Source: Calliphora vicina | Lineage: Eukaryota > Arthropoda > Insecta > Diptera > Calliphoridae | NCBI RefSeq assembly: GCF_958450345.1 | Contig: NC_088784.1 | Location: forward strand, 78,145,747 to 78,209,746 | Direction: 5' to 3' | DNA: 64,000 bases | Part shown: in pieces, positions 10,266-22,029 of the stretch | Layout of the letters: each line of letters starts with the position of its first letter | How positions within the stretch are numbered: position 1 is the first letter of the stretch | Notes under the pieces: generated by a model | Seen by the model: the letters and a program-made list of their open reading frames with translations, nothing else | Databases searched by the model: none | Told to the model about the DNA's origin: nothing | Position numbers and translations under genes: made by a program

Positions 10266-11363
10266 ATATTTTTAATTTAAAATTTTACATCTAGTATCTA
10301 ATAATGACTTGATAATTTTTCAGATTTCAATCAACTATGGTTAGAGATAAAATTTCAATATTTCATTTCATATTCTCAGCTTTATCTAAATGTAACCCCC
10401 CAGTGTGTCAAATTGAAATTAAACTAGTTACAATTAATCACAGTTTTTTTAAACCAAAAACAGAAATAAAAATGCCTTTTAAATGCTAAAATAGCAAAGA
10501 AAAATTTATAACCAAAAAAAAAACAAAGAAAGAAAATTTATCGTAGAAAATCTATTCTTTTCAGCTAACAAAGCTCTACATGAGGTAAAACTAACAAAGC
10601 GTAGAAAAATAAAACTGAAATACATTTTTGATTTAACCCTAGAGGTTTATATAGAGGTAAATTGCAACAAAAAAACAAAATCTAAATACTATGTATGTAT
10701 TTGGAAATGTTGGAGAAAAAATATTTGAAAATAAATCTAAAATAGTCTAACGGTAAAATTTGAAACTAAACCAAACGTTTTTCTTTAGCTTTTTGACTTT
10801 TGGCAATATACACAGCATGCGGGCAGGCAGGCAGTCAAGGCAGGCTGGCTGGCAATGAAGTCAGTTCAGTTATAATGCAGGAAAAACTATGCAGCAAAGA
10901 AACTGTTTTTTCTGCAGCAGATGAGACACAGTAAACCTGTATTGTAGTAATGGTACGTGCAGTTTAAAAGAGTTCAATAGAAGTATTGATTTGAGTTTCT
11001 TTATTGAGAAAAATATGTATAAAAAAAAACAAAATATTTTCATATGATCCCATTAATAGAAGACATAGCTATTTTTTTAATCAATAGCAGGAGTTTAAAT
11101 TTAAGTTTTTTTTTCAAAGCTACAATATAATTTTAAATGGAATGGCAAATAGCCTATAGAGATTATTACTTATAAAATATTTGAAGTATATCTTAGCTTT
11201 ATTTTTATTATCAGTTTTATGGAAGAAACAAATGCATATTTAGCTGTTCTGGGGAAGTTATATTGAAACAACTGTCTGCCTTCATTACTTCCATATTACC
11301 GCTAACGAAGTACTTCTTTTGCGCTTCTTCAAAAGCTCTTCTTTTTTGCTGGTATAAATATAA
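10266..11363. other. Non-coding AT-rich stretch
   Basis: No gene is recognised. A GC-richer island at about 10815-10870 carries GGCAGGCAGGCAG and CTGGCTGGC runs. A similar run recurs near 59300. Otherwise nothing is seen. Confidence 0.35.
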
Positions 11364-12220
11364 CACTGTGTGTAATTTTTTGAGTCATGGAAATATAACC
11401 ATATACGGGCACCACTACGTGATAAAATACCAAAAAAATCAAGACATATGTCTCCCAGTTTTGTCCAAAGTCATGCACTTTTTTTATGGGCCCCCAAAGA
11501 TTGGGGACCTCGATGTCATTTTTGCAAAAAAGTGATAATTTTCACAGGCTCATATCTTGCAAACAGTTGGGAATTTTGATTTACTCTCTGAGGCAAAGTT
11601 GTAGCCCTTGTCATAAAGAACAAAAATTGTGAACATATAAAATCAAGAAAACGTCATCTTCAAGATCAAAATCGCAAAAAACTTTAAAGAAATCGAAATA
11701 AATTTAAAACTGCCTAAAAGTATGCTTTAGTTTATAATAATTTAATAGTTTATGGCCCAAAACATTTAATTCCTTTGGTGTGGTGTTAAGAATCACTCCT
11801 AGGAAGTTCATATATTCTAGAAAGTTGTTTATTAAGATCTTAGGTACATTTTTGTAGTTGATTGTTTCCTTGAATTTTGAACGGTTTGCTACCTATGGAC
11901 CTGAACAGGGGAAAAAAGGAAAAAAATTGATTTTTAAAGTTTTTTGCGATTATGATCTTGAAGATGCAGTTTTTTTGAGTTCATATGTTCACAATTTTTG
12001 TTCTTTATGACAAGGGCTACAACTTTGCCTCAGAGAGTAAATCAAAATTCCAACCTGTTTGCAAGATATGAGCCAGAGAAAATGATCACTTTTTTGCAAA
12101 AATTGCGCATAAAAATAAAGTGCATGACTTTGAGCAAAACTGGGAGACACGAAACTTTTTTTTGGTCTTTTATCACGTAGTGGTGGCCTTATATGGTTTT
12201 ACTTTTCGTGTTGAACTGTG
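11364..12220. mobile_element. Foldback element FB1 (inverted repeat arms of about 300 bp)
   Basis: The left arm is about 11364-11689 and the right arm about 11932-12220, with a loop of about 240 bp. Matching arm words include CACCACTACGTGATAAAA, GTCTCCCAGTTTTG, AAAGTCATGCAC, GATTTACTCTCTGAGGCAAA and TGTAGCCCTTGTCATAAAG. The outer ends read CACTGTGTG (left) and CACAGTTCAACAC (right, reverse complement). Flanks are TAA and TTA. The arms differ by some indels, so this is not a recent palindrome. A frame of about 90 codons in the left arm and one of 60 in the right arm have no recognisable motif and look incidental. It is related to FB2 at 15.9-17.2 kb by termini and by GCAAAGTTGTAG in the arms. 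Confidence 0.75.
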
Positions 12221-13264
12221 TTATTAAACTCATGCCATCATCAACTACTTCTCCACTTGGCAATAAATACAATTTTTTTCTTTCTTTAACAATTTATTAC
12301 ACACTTCAACTTGTATAAATAAATGAATTGTTTAATTTATTTACATTTATTTCATTTTTTTATTATTTTTAAATTGATACTTTTCAATTAATTTCCCTGG
12401 TTTAATGTTTATTTTGTTCATCTTCTATCATTTCATTATTTACCCAACCAAAAACCTTCATTAAAATACCATAAAAAACAAAAAAATTTGCATTACAAAT
12501 TCATAAAATCTAATAAAAACGTCTAAAACCAATATTTGGTAATAAATATTGTAAAAAAATACGGTGTAACCAAGAAAACGCAGAAAAACCACAACAAAAA
12601 AATCTGATAAAATCAATCTCTCTACAACTCATACACCTTGTTCAACTAAATGTTGAAATTGATTTTCAAATTAAAGCTTCTCTATCTTTTTCTATCTGTT
12701 TGTTTGTATATATTTCATTAAGAAATCTCTCAATGATTTTTTTTTTGGAGTGTTGAAACAAATAATACAAAATAACACAATGTTTTCTTATTGAAATAAA
12801 GAAAAATAAGTGGAAAAAAATATGTAAATTTTCTAAATAAACGATTTATTATATTAGATAAAGAAACACCAGAAAATAAATTTTCTTTGGGGAGAAAAAC
12901 CCTCAAATACAAACTTTAAAAAGAAAGTTAAGAAGAAAATCAATAAAAACAAATAAAAAAATAGACACCAGCAACCAAGTAACCAACTAATTGGAAAACT
13001 GTGTAAGAGACGATTTCAAAAAATGTAAAACAAAAGATAATTAAGATAAAACTGACAGAAAACAAAAAAATTTAAAAAAAAAACAATTTGGTTAGTAACG
13101 AAATAAATTTCATTGTGGTTAAACTCAAACACAACAAGTCACCATAAAGGAAGATTGAATTAATGTTGGAAAAAAGAGCAAAAGTCACTGTGGTAAAATA
13201 TATTTAGAATTAAATAGTTAGTGAATTAAAGATAGATTTTTAGGAATTTTTAATTTTTGCTTAT
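12221..13264. other. Non-coding A-rich stretch
   Basis: Very AT-rich with A runs on the + strand. I see no coding, RNA or repeat feature. Confidence 0.35.
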
Positions 13265-13500
13265 TATAACGTTCACCATGAGTGGAATTTCTACATTTTT
13301 CATTTGCTATCCCAGAAAGTGAATATATTCTGGATGCCCGTCTGTCCGTCTGTATGTTGAAATCAACTTTCCGAAGCCGCCAAAATGTCTGAGATATAAG
13401 GAAAAAACCAGGACTATATCGATTTTTGACCTATTTTTGATCTATATCTGGATTACTAAGTCATTAATATAGACAATATGGATATCTAATGAGAGTCATT
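13265..13500 (-). repeat. Family A dispersed repeat, 3' part
   Basis: In inverted orientation it shows GTTCACCATGAGTGG, ATATATTCTGGATG-type, CCGTCTGTCCGTCTGTATGT and TTGATCTATATCTGGATTAC. It keeps the 3' end and body and lacks the 5' half. The 28-bp satellite begins about 120 bp beyond where similarity fades. Confidence 0.6.
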
Positions 13501-13619
13501 TACAAAATCAAAAATTTTATGTTCAGTTTTCAAAAAACCACACCATATTTAAGTAATTTGGTCCGATTTCAGATACATTCTCGAAAACATCTCGAAAACT
13601 ATGTAACTAATAGTCATTA

Positions 13620-15455
13620 TTTCTATTTATTGTTTAGTTTAAACGTGGTTCTATTTATTGTTTAGTTTAAACGTGGTTCTATTTATTGTTTAGTTTAAAC
13701 GTGGTTATATTTATTGTTTAGTTTAAACGTGGTTATATTTATTGTTTAGTTTAAACGTGGTTCTATTTATTGTTTAGTTTAAACGTGGTTCTATTTATTG
13801 TTTAGTTTAAACGTGGTTCTATTTATTGTTTAGTTTAAACGTGGTTCTATTTATTGTTTAGTTTAAACGTGGTTCTATTTATTGTTTAGTTTAAACGTGG
13901 TTCTATTTATTGTTTAGTTTAAACGTGGTTCTATTTATTGTTTAGTTTAAACGTGGTTCTATTTATTGTTTAGTTTAAACGTGGTTCTATTTATTGTTTA
14001 GTTTAAACGTGGTTCTATTTATTGTTTAGTTTAAACGTGGTTCTATTTATTGTTTAGTTTAAACGTGGTTCTATTTATTGTTTAGTTTAAACGTGGTTCT
14101 ATTTATTGTTTAGTTTAAACGTGGTTCTATTTATTGTTTAGTTTAAACGTGGTTCTATTTATTGTTTAGTTTAAACGTGGTTCTATTTATTGTTTAGTTT
14201 AAACGTGGTTCTATTTATTGTTTAGTTTAAACGTGGTTCTATTTATTGTTTAGTTTAAACGTGGTTCTATTTATTGTTTAGTTTAAACGTGGTTCCATTT
14301 ATTGTTTAGTTTAAACGTGGTTCTATTTATTGTTTAGTTTAAACGTGGTTCTATTTATTGTTTAGTTTAAACGTGGTTCTATTTATTGTTTAGTTTAAAC
14401 GTGGTTCTATTTATTGTTTAGTTTAAACGTGGTTCTATTTATTGTTTAGTTTAAACGTGGTTCTATTTATTGTTTAGTTTAAACGTGGTTCTATTTATTG
14501 TTTAGTTTAAACGTGGTTCTATTTATTGTTTAGTTTAAACGTGGTTCTATTTATTGTTTAGTTTAAACGTGGTTCTATTTATTGTTTAGTTTAAACGTGG
14601 TTCTATTTATTGTTTAGTTTAAACGTGGTTCTATTTATTGTTTAGTTTAAACGTGGTTCTATTTATTGTTTAGTTTAAACGTGGTTCTATTTATTGTTTA
14701 GTTTAAACGTGGTTCTATTTATTGTTTAGTTTAAACGTGGTTCTATTTATTGTTTAGTTTAAACGTGGTTCTATTTATTGTTTAGTTTAAACGTGGTTCT
14801 ATTTATTGTTTAGTTTAAACGTGGTTCTATTTATTGTTTAGTTTAAACGTGGTTCCATTTATTGTTTAGTTTAAACGTGGTTCTATTTATTGTTTAGTTT
14901 AAACGTGGTTCTATTTATTGTTTAGTTTAAACGTGGTTCTATTTATTGTTTAGTTTAAACGTGGTTCTATTTATTGTTTAGTTTAAACGTGGTTCTATTT
15001 ATTGTTTAGTTTAAACGTGGTTCTATTTATTGTTTAGTTTAAACGTGGTTCTATTTATTGTTTAGTTTAAACGTGGTTCTATTTATTGTTTAGTTTAAAC
15101 GTGGTTCTATTTATTGTTTAGTTTAAACGTGGTTCTATTTATTGTTTAGTTTAAACGTGGTTCTATTTATTGTTTAGTTTAAACGTGGTTCTATTTATTG
15201 TTTAGTTTAAACGTGGTTCTATTTATTGTTTAGTTTAAACGTGGTTCTATTTATTGTTTAGTTTAAACGTGGTTCTATTTATTGTTTAGTTTAAACGTGG
15301 TTCTATTTATTGTTTAGTTTAAACGTGGTTCTATTTATTGTTTAGTTTAAACGTGGTTCTATTTATTGTTTAGTTTAAACGTGGTTCTATTTATTGTTTA
15401 GTTTAAACGTGGTTCTATTTATTGTTTAGTTTAAACGTGGTTCTATTTACTGTCT
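13620..15455. repeat. 28-bp satellite array, about 65 near-identical copies
   Basis: The monomer is TTCTATTTATTG followed by TTTAGTTTAAACGTGG (28 bp). It contains the 8-bp palindrome GTTTAAAC. Copies are nearly identical. Exceptions are two early units with TTATATTTA (about 13702-13735) and two units with TTCCATTTA whose variant base lies at 14296 and 14856, exactly 560 bp or 20 units apart. The last unit is mutated (CTATTTACTGTCTAA). There are no spacers and no open frame of interest. The high homogeneity indicates recent amplification. Confidence 0.95.
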
Positions 15456-15937
15456 AATAGATCTAATTTTAAAGAATAGAATAAAAATTGTACTGTTTGC
15501 TTTGTATATGTGTAGCTAAATCGACAATTAAATTTAAAAAACTATCAAATTCTTTGATTATTCCTTTACCTAGTGCAACAATGTCCAGCTGTAAAATTTT
15601 GGAAAAAGACATGGTTCATGCTGCATGCATTTTAGGGCAATTTATGACATATAACCGTGAAGATCCATTAGAAATATCTTTTTTTACGGATTGTGAGCAA
15701 TATTTTACAAAAAATTTAAGTATTTTCTGGAATATTTTAAAAATAATTAAAAAAAATTTTTAATCTTTTTTGGAATAATTTTCAATCATAAAAAGAAACA
15801 TAAAAATACAAAAATTTTAAAAAAAATATTTTATAAAATTGATTTTTCCACAAATTTTAACTTTGCTAACCCATAAAGTAGGCACCTAAAAGGCGTAGAA
15901 CCCTTTTCAAACACTCATTTCATAGGTTGATCCATTA
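15456..15937. other. Unassigned stretch between satellite and foldback
   Basis: A frame of 91 codons at 15488-15763 (+) has no recognisable motif and drifts into lysine/asparagine-rich AT sequence. I do not call it a gene. Confidence 0.3.
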
Positions 15938-17235
15938 CACAGTACAACATTTTTCAGTTCATTGCTTTGGGACTCAATTCTGACAATTGCACGTGAAAGT
16001 AGCCCCAAGAATAAGAACTTCTGCGTCATTAGTTTTGTCAAGTTGGCTGCCATAATAATTTAATGACCATACGAATTTTTTTTCCTCAAGGTGGATTTTT
16101 ATCACTTTTTCTATATTTTAGCACGGTTATATCTCGTATACCGTACGGAATATCTCTTTTGTGGCTGAAGCAAAGTTGTAGATATTGAATAGTAGAAAAA
16201 AAGTACGGAACATACCGACCCAAAAAAGGTGCACCCAGTGCCTTAAAAATCGCAAAAATGCCAATTTTTTAACCAATTTTTCACCTTTTTTGCTCAATAA
16301 CTGGATTACAAATCCAATTATGAACCGATCACCATGAAATTAGGTCGTGTGATTTGTGTCTATATGAAAGTTATTTATCATGACTTTTGTATGTATACCA
16401 TCATTTTTAACAGATTTATTCACTTTAAAGTGATTTTCGGAAGCGGGTCTTATATGGGAGCTATGACAAATTATGGACCGATCATAAAAGAATTTGGTAC
16501 ATATAATTTGTTCGGCACAAGGATGAAGCCTGTTGAAATTGGCTGAAATCGGTTCATTATTTCACTTAGCCCCCATACAAATGCCCTCCCGAAATTGGAC
16601 TTTATCGGTCATAAATGTTTAATTTATATATGTATCTACACAAATTTCGCTCAAAATAAGTTTTATATATATAAAATTCATGTCAAAAAATTTTATTATG
16701 ATCGGTCAATAATTATTCATAGCTCCCATATAAGACCCGCTTCCGAAAATCACTTTAAAGTGAATAAATCTGTTAAAAATGATGGTATACATACAAAATT
16801 CATGATTAATAACTTTCATATAGTTACAAATCACATGACCTAATTTCATGGTGATCGGTCCATAATTGGATTTGTAATCCAGTTATTGAGCAAAAAAGGT
16901 GAAAAATTGGTTAAAAAATGGGCATTTTTGCGATTTTTAAGGCACTGGGTGCACCTTTTTCGGGTAGGTATGTTCCGTACTTTTTTCCTACTATTCAATA
17001 TCTACAACTTTGCTTCAGCCACAAAAGAGATATTCCGTACGGTATACGAGATATAACCGTGCTAAAATATAGAAAAAGTGATAAAAATCCACCTTGAGGA
17101 AAACAAATTCGTATGGTCATTAAATTATTACGGCAGCCAACTTGACAAAACTAATGATGCAGAAGTTCTTATTTTTGGGGCTACTTTCACGTGCAATTGT
17201 CAGAATTGAGTCCCAAAATCATGTGTTGTACTGTG
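15938..17235. mobile_element. Foldback element FB2 (inverted repeat arms of about 545 bp)
   Basis: The left arm is 15938-16487 and the right arm about 16695-17235, separated by about 205 bp. The ends are CACAGTACAACA at both sides (right end in reverse complement), flanked by TTA at 15935-15937 and 17236-17238, a likely 3-bp target duplication. Arm words include GGGACTCAATTCTGACAATT, GGTGGATTTTTATCACTTTT, CCGTACGGAATATCTC, GGCACTGGGTGCACC (palindrome-like) and AAGCGGGTCTTATATGGGAG. The arms are highly alike with scattered substitutions. The central segment includes CACTTAGCCCCCATACAAATG, a phrase resembling family B. No transposase is present, so it is non-autonomous. TTA duplication fits TWA-targeting superfamilies such as PIF/Harbinger, but the ends do not prove it. 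Confidence 0.85.
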
Positions 17236-17339
17236 TTATCTATCATATGCCATATACATTTTTGGATTATCTCATTTGGTTCAAAAGTTATGATTTTTGC
17301 AACAAAAAATCTCAAATGACGCCACTGCAGTGCACTGTG

Positions 17340-17725
17340 TGGATCAAAATCGGGAAATGTATTTTTTAACCCGATTTTTATTTAACAAAAAAATGTTTGT
17401 TCCACAAATAAATAAAATTTTTTTTTTAAATTTTGAAAAAAAAAAATTACAAAATTTTGAAAGAAATTTAAAAATTTTTGTTTTCAAATATTTAAAATTT
17501 TTATTTTAAAGTGTAATTTGGTGTAGCTCTATTACTTGTTTTTAAATTCGCTTCTATAAAAATTATGAAATAGTACCAATTTTTATACCCTTCGCCGTGA
17601 GTGGCATTTTTCTCAATTTTTCATTTGCGACCCCACAAAGTATCATATATATTCTGGTTCATTATAGATAGCGAAGTCGATATAGCCATGTCCGTCTGTA
17701 TGTATGTTGAAATCAACTTTCCGTA
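17340..17725 (-). repeat. Family A dispersed repeat, broken copy
   Basis: Two pieces lie in inverted orientation. The first, at 17340-17545, is the low-complexity 5' spacer ending AAAGTGTAATTTGGTGTAGCTC and TTACTTG, where the hairpin is lost. The second, at 17585-17725, is the 3' part with TACCCTTCGCCGTGAGTGGC, TATATATTCTGG, CCATGTCCGTCTGTATG and CAACTTTCCGTA. Piece order does not match a single intact copy, so two fragments or a rearrangement are present. Confidence 0.5.
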
Positions 17726-19309
17726 AAAAAAAATTTAAAAATTAAAAAAAAATGTTTAAAAAGTAAAAAATATAATTTTAAAAAATTTTTAAAAAAGGTA
17801 GTAAAAAGTAGTTTTTATAAATATTGTGCAAATTTTAATCCATTGATGAGTACTAAAGTTTTAGAAAAAAATACTATTAAAAAATTTATATTTAAAAAAA
17901 TGGTACTTTTGTTATATTTTGTAACTTTTATCATGAAGGATTAAATTAAAATAATAATTAAAAAAAATTTATAAAAATTAGGTACCAGTTTAATTTGACA
18001 AATACTACCAAAAATACTAAAAGAATCAAATTTGTTAAAACAATTAATAAATTAATTATCATATCATTCAGTGGCAAATGATTCAACTTAAATTGTTCCT
18101 TTAATATGAAGAAATACGTTATGATTTGATGTACATTAAATAAAAAAATTCAAAATTGTACCAGTTTTTATAAAAAAAAATTTGTATCCAATTTATTTTT
18201 TAATCTACAAGTTCTTACCTACAATTAAACATAAATTAAAATTAATCCTTTAGTTTCCATTTTGTTCTATTACTTAAATACAGTTCATTAAAGAACGTTT
18301 TTAACTCCCAGTCTAGTGAAATCATTAACCAACATGCAGTTTTCCTTTCATTTGCTTTTGCACTCAAGAATTTCAACAGCACTCTTTAACACATTTGTTA
18401 AACACAAATTGAATAGCATTATAATTATCGCTGTAATATTAGTTTGGTCACTCGGAGAAACAAATCCACTTGGGGCACCACCAACTACTTAAATGCTGTT
18501 GCTGCTGCTGCAACAACATGTGTACTTACATACATATGTATGTGAATAAATATGTATAAATGTGTGCAACAGGACACACAAAGTTGTGTTAACTTGGTCA
18601 TTATAAACACAATCGCTGTAAATTGTTATGCCTCATAATGTGGTACGAGTTGTTGGTTGTTGCTGATTGTTGTAATAAGTGCAATATAAAGCTTATTTAT
18701 GTTTATTATTTTACATAGTTTTGTTGTTGTAGTTGTTGCTGTTGTTCTTGTTAATAACCTTAATGTTTATATGTTTTCCAGCCTTAAGCCAGATTTGTCC
18801 ATTAAGAAGGTCTATAAAATCTTAGAAAATTTATGATGTTAATATAGATAAATAGTACATACATATGTGAATGTTGTGCAGCCTTTGGTTTTCTGTATAT
18901 ATATAAGTATATGGTTAAAATATTACCCATATTAAGTCTATAAAATAATAAACTTTAAAATGATTATTGAGTCTAAGCTTCAAACTGTCTATGAGAACAG
19001 GTATCGAGTAAATGACTTGAAAATTTATTTAAGAATTCCACCAGATAATGTTGTGTTAAGTATTTATTTGCCACAGATAAATTATGGTTTTTATTTTGGT
19101 TCGTGTTAAGGAAGTTAAGGTGAATTATAGTTGAGATTGAAAATAATAATAATAAAAAAATACATTCGAAATATTTTGTTGCCATGCAATTGAGAGCAAA
19201 CTAATTTTGAATACTAAAGTATTTTGAACACTTAAGTACTAAGTTGGTATTTATATTGTAAACTTAATAAATACCTTTAATTAAGCTAGTGCTATACAAA
19301 AAATTTCAA
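17726..19309. other. Non-coding stretch with CTG run
   Basis: AT-rich sequence. A GCTGTTGCTGCTGCTGCAAC run lies near 18492, followed by the palindrome ACATACATATGTATGT near 18529, and further TTGTTG repeats near 18720. These are typical of fly introns. No gene is seen. Confidence 0.4.
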
Positions 19310-20270
19310 TAATATAAAATATCCACGATTCTCCTATATATTGGACTATAAACTATCTACCATTCTCCTATATATTGGACTATGAAATATCCACGATTCT
19401 CCTATAAATTTGACTATGACATATCCACTATTCTCCTACATATTGGACCATAAAATATCCAGGATTCTCCTATATATTGGACTATAAAAGATTCACGATT
19501 TTCCTATATATTGGTCTATAAAATATCCACGATTCTCCTATATATTGGACCATAAAATATCCACGATTCTCCAATATATTGGACTATAGAAGATTCACGA
19601 TTCTCTTATAGATCGGACTGTAAAGTATCCATGATTCTCCTATATATTGGACTATAAAATATCCACGATTCCGTAAGATATTGGTCAATAGAAGATCCAC
19701 GTTTCCTCAAGATATTGGGCGGTTCCACAAGAACTTGGATTATACAAGATTCACGATTCCACTATGAAAGGCCGACGCTTTCACAAGACATTGGACTATA
19801 CAAGACCTACGATTCCACAAGTCATTGGACTATAAAAGATCAACGATATTCCACAAGATATTGGACCATAAAATATATTGGTCTATAAAAGATCCAGGAT
19901 TTTACAAGATATTGGACGGTACAAGATCCACAATTCCACATAATATTCGTCTATTAAAGATCCACGATTTCACAAGATATTGGACGGTACAAGATCCACA
20001 ATTCCACATAATATTCGTCTATTAAAGATCCACGATTTCACAAGATATTGGACTGTAAAAGATCCACGATTCCACAAGATATTGGTCTATAAAATATCCA
20101 CGATTTCACAAGATATTGGACTGTAAAAGATCCACGATTCCACAAGATATTGGACTAGAAAATATCCATGATGCCACAAGATATTGGACTAGAAAATATC
20201 CATGATTCCATAAGATACTGGACTAGAAAAGATCTACGATTCTCCATGGTATTGGACATTAAAATATCCA
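19310..20270. repeat. 34-bp satellite, block 1 (diverged, two monomer types)
   Basis: About 28 monomers of 34 bp. The first third uses AATATCCACGATTCTCC plus TATATATTGGACTATAA. The rest uses a variant with TCCACAAGATATTGGA in place of TCCTATATATTGGA. A 68-bp two-monomer unit is duplicated almost exactly at about 19905-19972 and 19973-20040 (contains TTCCACATAATATTCGTC). The array decays into unique sequence after 20270. Confidence 0.9.
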
Positions 20271-22029
20271 ATATTCCTAACGATACTTTACTATCAAGAA
20301 CAGAAGATTTCAGCAGCTACCGAAGCTACGATTATAATAGATATTTCCATGATTCTAGTAGACATTGGAATATATGTTCTGATGTAAAAAGTGCTTTCAC
20401 TAGATGTTAGATTAGGAAGTAAGTAGCCTAGATAGATTCCACCAGAATTTAAACACAACAATATCCTAGATTCTTATAGATATTGAACAAACAAAAGAGC
20501 ACTTTACCTATATAAAAATCTGTACAACATCTGTTCTGATAACTACAATAATGGTTTAATTATGTTTTTGGTCTTCCGGTAATAACTACAATTTCAACAT
20601 AAATTATAATTGTCTAACATTTAAAATATTCTTCTGATACTTGTCCATCATCAGTTAATGATCTACAATTGTATTTTTAGATAATTATACAGCTTTCAAA
20701 AGGCCGCCTTTTTTTGAACATCTAAAACTTGGCGGCCGTCATTTCTGGCACATAATTATATAGTGCCACACAATTATAATAAAATATAATAGAAGGAAAA
20801 ATAAAACAGATTAAAAAAAACAAAAATAAATGGGTTTCCTTCTGAAAAATACAGAAAAAAAAATTAAACAAAAAGAAAAAGATACTAAAGGCCAGCAAAA
20901 GTTACAAACAAAAAAAAAGAAAAACTAGAAGCAAAACTATAATACAATATTACAAAAGAAACCAAAAGATACAAACAATGAGAGAGAGAAAATAGACAAT
21001 TGCCGGCAGCTTATTAAAGCAGGTCATAAATTGAACAAACCAGAAATGAGAAGAATTATTATGAAAAACAAAAGTCAGTAGTTTTTGGACAAAAACTAAA
21101 AACTGAAATCAAAGAGTGTGTGCGCCATTTAGTCAAACCCAAGTAAGAAAGGTAGAAAATGCAATTGTAAATAACCATGAGGAAAGGAGAAAGAACAACC
21201 ATAAACCTAATTAATGTGATTATACATGACCAAAATGAAAATACATTCAAAATAAGCTAAAGATGCTGCAAGACAGTTTTAGATTAAATTTAAAGACTAA
21301 AAGAAAGCATTCGCTACAGGTAATTAGGACAGGCAGTCATTCTTTCAAAAGTCAATTCTGGATGGTGGTGGTTTTCAAAGCAACAAAGACCGACATTTGA
21401 AATTTCCACACAAGAGTTTTATAGAAAACTATAATAACTATGGAAAAAGATGAGTTCTGCAAAGCATAACTATTGGAATTGCATAGATTTTCTGAAGTAT
21501 TCACTGCTATAAGTCCCTTTGGGTGCGACCTTTACCTCCTCTTACTTTTCGTGCCAGCAGTATGCTGCCTCTTAAACTTATCACACACTCTGCATCCCAA
21601 ACATTAAGGTGTAGACGCGGGAAAAAAGAAACAAACAGATTCAAAAGAAACACTTTGCACCAGACACCATTTACCGTAGAGTGTTGTGGTTGTAGAAATA
21701 ATAAAAAAAACGCAGAAACTAAAGAAAAAGAAACATTAATTTAACTGTCTGCTTACACTCACTAAATGTGCATTTAAATAAAAATGACTGACATTATGCA
21801 TTGAGGCATGAAATAAAAAAGCATCCGTAACAACTACTCATGCGGTGTTATACGAGTAATATTTACGTACGATACGTATTTATATGCAACATACAACGGC
21901 GAATTTATAAAACATTTAAAACGTATGCTGCTCTTAGCCGATCATGTAATAGAATGAAATGAATAAGACAGGGATAGAGTGGAGCCAAGATTCCAATAGA
22001 TACTGGACAATAGAAAAAGCAACGATTTA
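20271..22029. other. Non-coding stretch between the 34-bp satellite blocks
   Basis: A GC-rich hairpin in AT-rich surroundings lies at about 20702-20745 (GGCCGCC pairing with GGCGGCC). The rest is A-rich on the + strand. A frame of 73 codons at 21523-21744 has no recognisable domain. No gene is called. Confidence 0.35.

Noticed and set aside
11263..12180. Coding frames within FB1 arms
   Set aside because: The two arms encode unrelated peptides of 60-90 codons on the same strand although they are inverted copies. No motif is seen.
13620..15455. CRISPR-like array (28-bp repeats)
   Set aside because: The repeats are contiguous with no spacers, and the genome is an insect. The same applies to the 31- and 34-bp arrays.
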